Source of the DNA: CADDYX01 sp045809925
Lineage (GTDB): Bacteria; Verrucomicrobiota; Verrucomicrobiia; Chthoniobacterales; UBA10450
Assembly: GCA_045809925.1 (NCBI GenBank)
Contig: JBJMWX010000055.1
Coordinates: 1 to 12,987 of the forward strand
Direction: 5' to 3'
DNA: 12,987 nucleotides
A program made the translations under genes and the position numbers. Below the pieces are notes generated by a model. The model ran no database searches. It had not been told where the DNA came from and saw nothing but the letters and a program-made list of their open reading frames with translations. Of the stretch, positions 12,923-12,987 are shown piece after piece (the first letter of the stretch is position 1; each line of letters begins with the position of its first letter).

Positions 12923-12987
12923 CTTCTCTCCGGCGATTTCTGCTGGCCATGCTTCCTGCTAGCTGATCTCGTTCTCTTCAGGTCAAA

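Overview
The window reads as chromosomal DNA of a GC-rich, free-living Gram-negative bacterium, probably from soil. The protein mix (HAF-repeat secreted protein, small secreted 'W-K-L-D-P-A-R-S-K' type protein, DUF1801, DUF1905/OmdA, Cupin_5, EthD, creatininase family) is typical of Verrucomicrobiota or Acidobacteriota relatives. That placement is inference from gene content only; there is no rRNA or marker gene to settle it. I see no tRNA, rRNA, CRISPR array, insertion sequence, integrase or phage gene. Genes are packed in short units that change strand often.

Left end (1-4274). The C-terminal end of a creatininase-family hydrolase enters from the left on the + strand. It faces a four-gene minus-strand block, in transcription order: a CstB-like metallo-beta-lactamase/pseudo-rhodanese/rhodanese fusion, a cytoplasmic sulfite oxidase-type molybdoenzyme (GTGA overlap with the fusion gene), a TPMT-type SAM methyltransferase, and a 1-Cys peroxiredoxin that seems to have its own promoter with a direct repeat. 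Together these look like a sulfide/persulfide clearance unit. The fusion would oxidise persulfide to sulfite and also make thiosulfate, the molybdoenzyme would take sulfite to sulfate, and the methyltransferase may cap thiol or sulfide. This is the most coherent system in the window.

Middle (4384-6742). A divergent + strand pair follows: a secreted NTF2-like protein and an EthD-family protein with a very strong ribosome binding site. After a 288-bp stretch with no credible gene comes a small secreted minus-strand protein with a clear intrinsic terminator, divergent from a DUF1905/OmdA protein.

Right half (6868-12987). It holds a secreted HAF-repeat protein (-), a DUF1801 protein (-) divergent from a Cupin_5 protein (+), and a single-TM membrane protein (-) divergent from a two-TM, coiled-coil-like membrane protein (+). 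Next is a secreted protein with a possible papain-like Cys/His/Asp arrangement (-), divergent from a RidA-family protein lacking the archetypal catalytic arginine (+). A conserved hypothetical protein (+) and a multi-TM membrane protein with uncertain 5' end (+) close the window.

All assignments are from reading the protein sequences; no database search was run.
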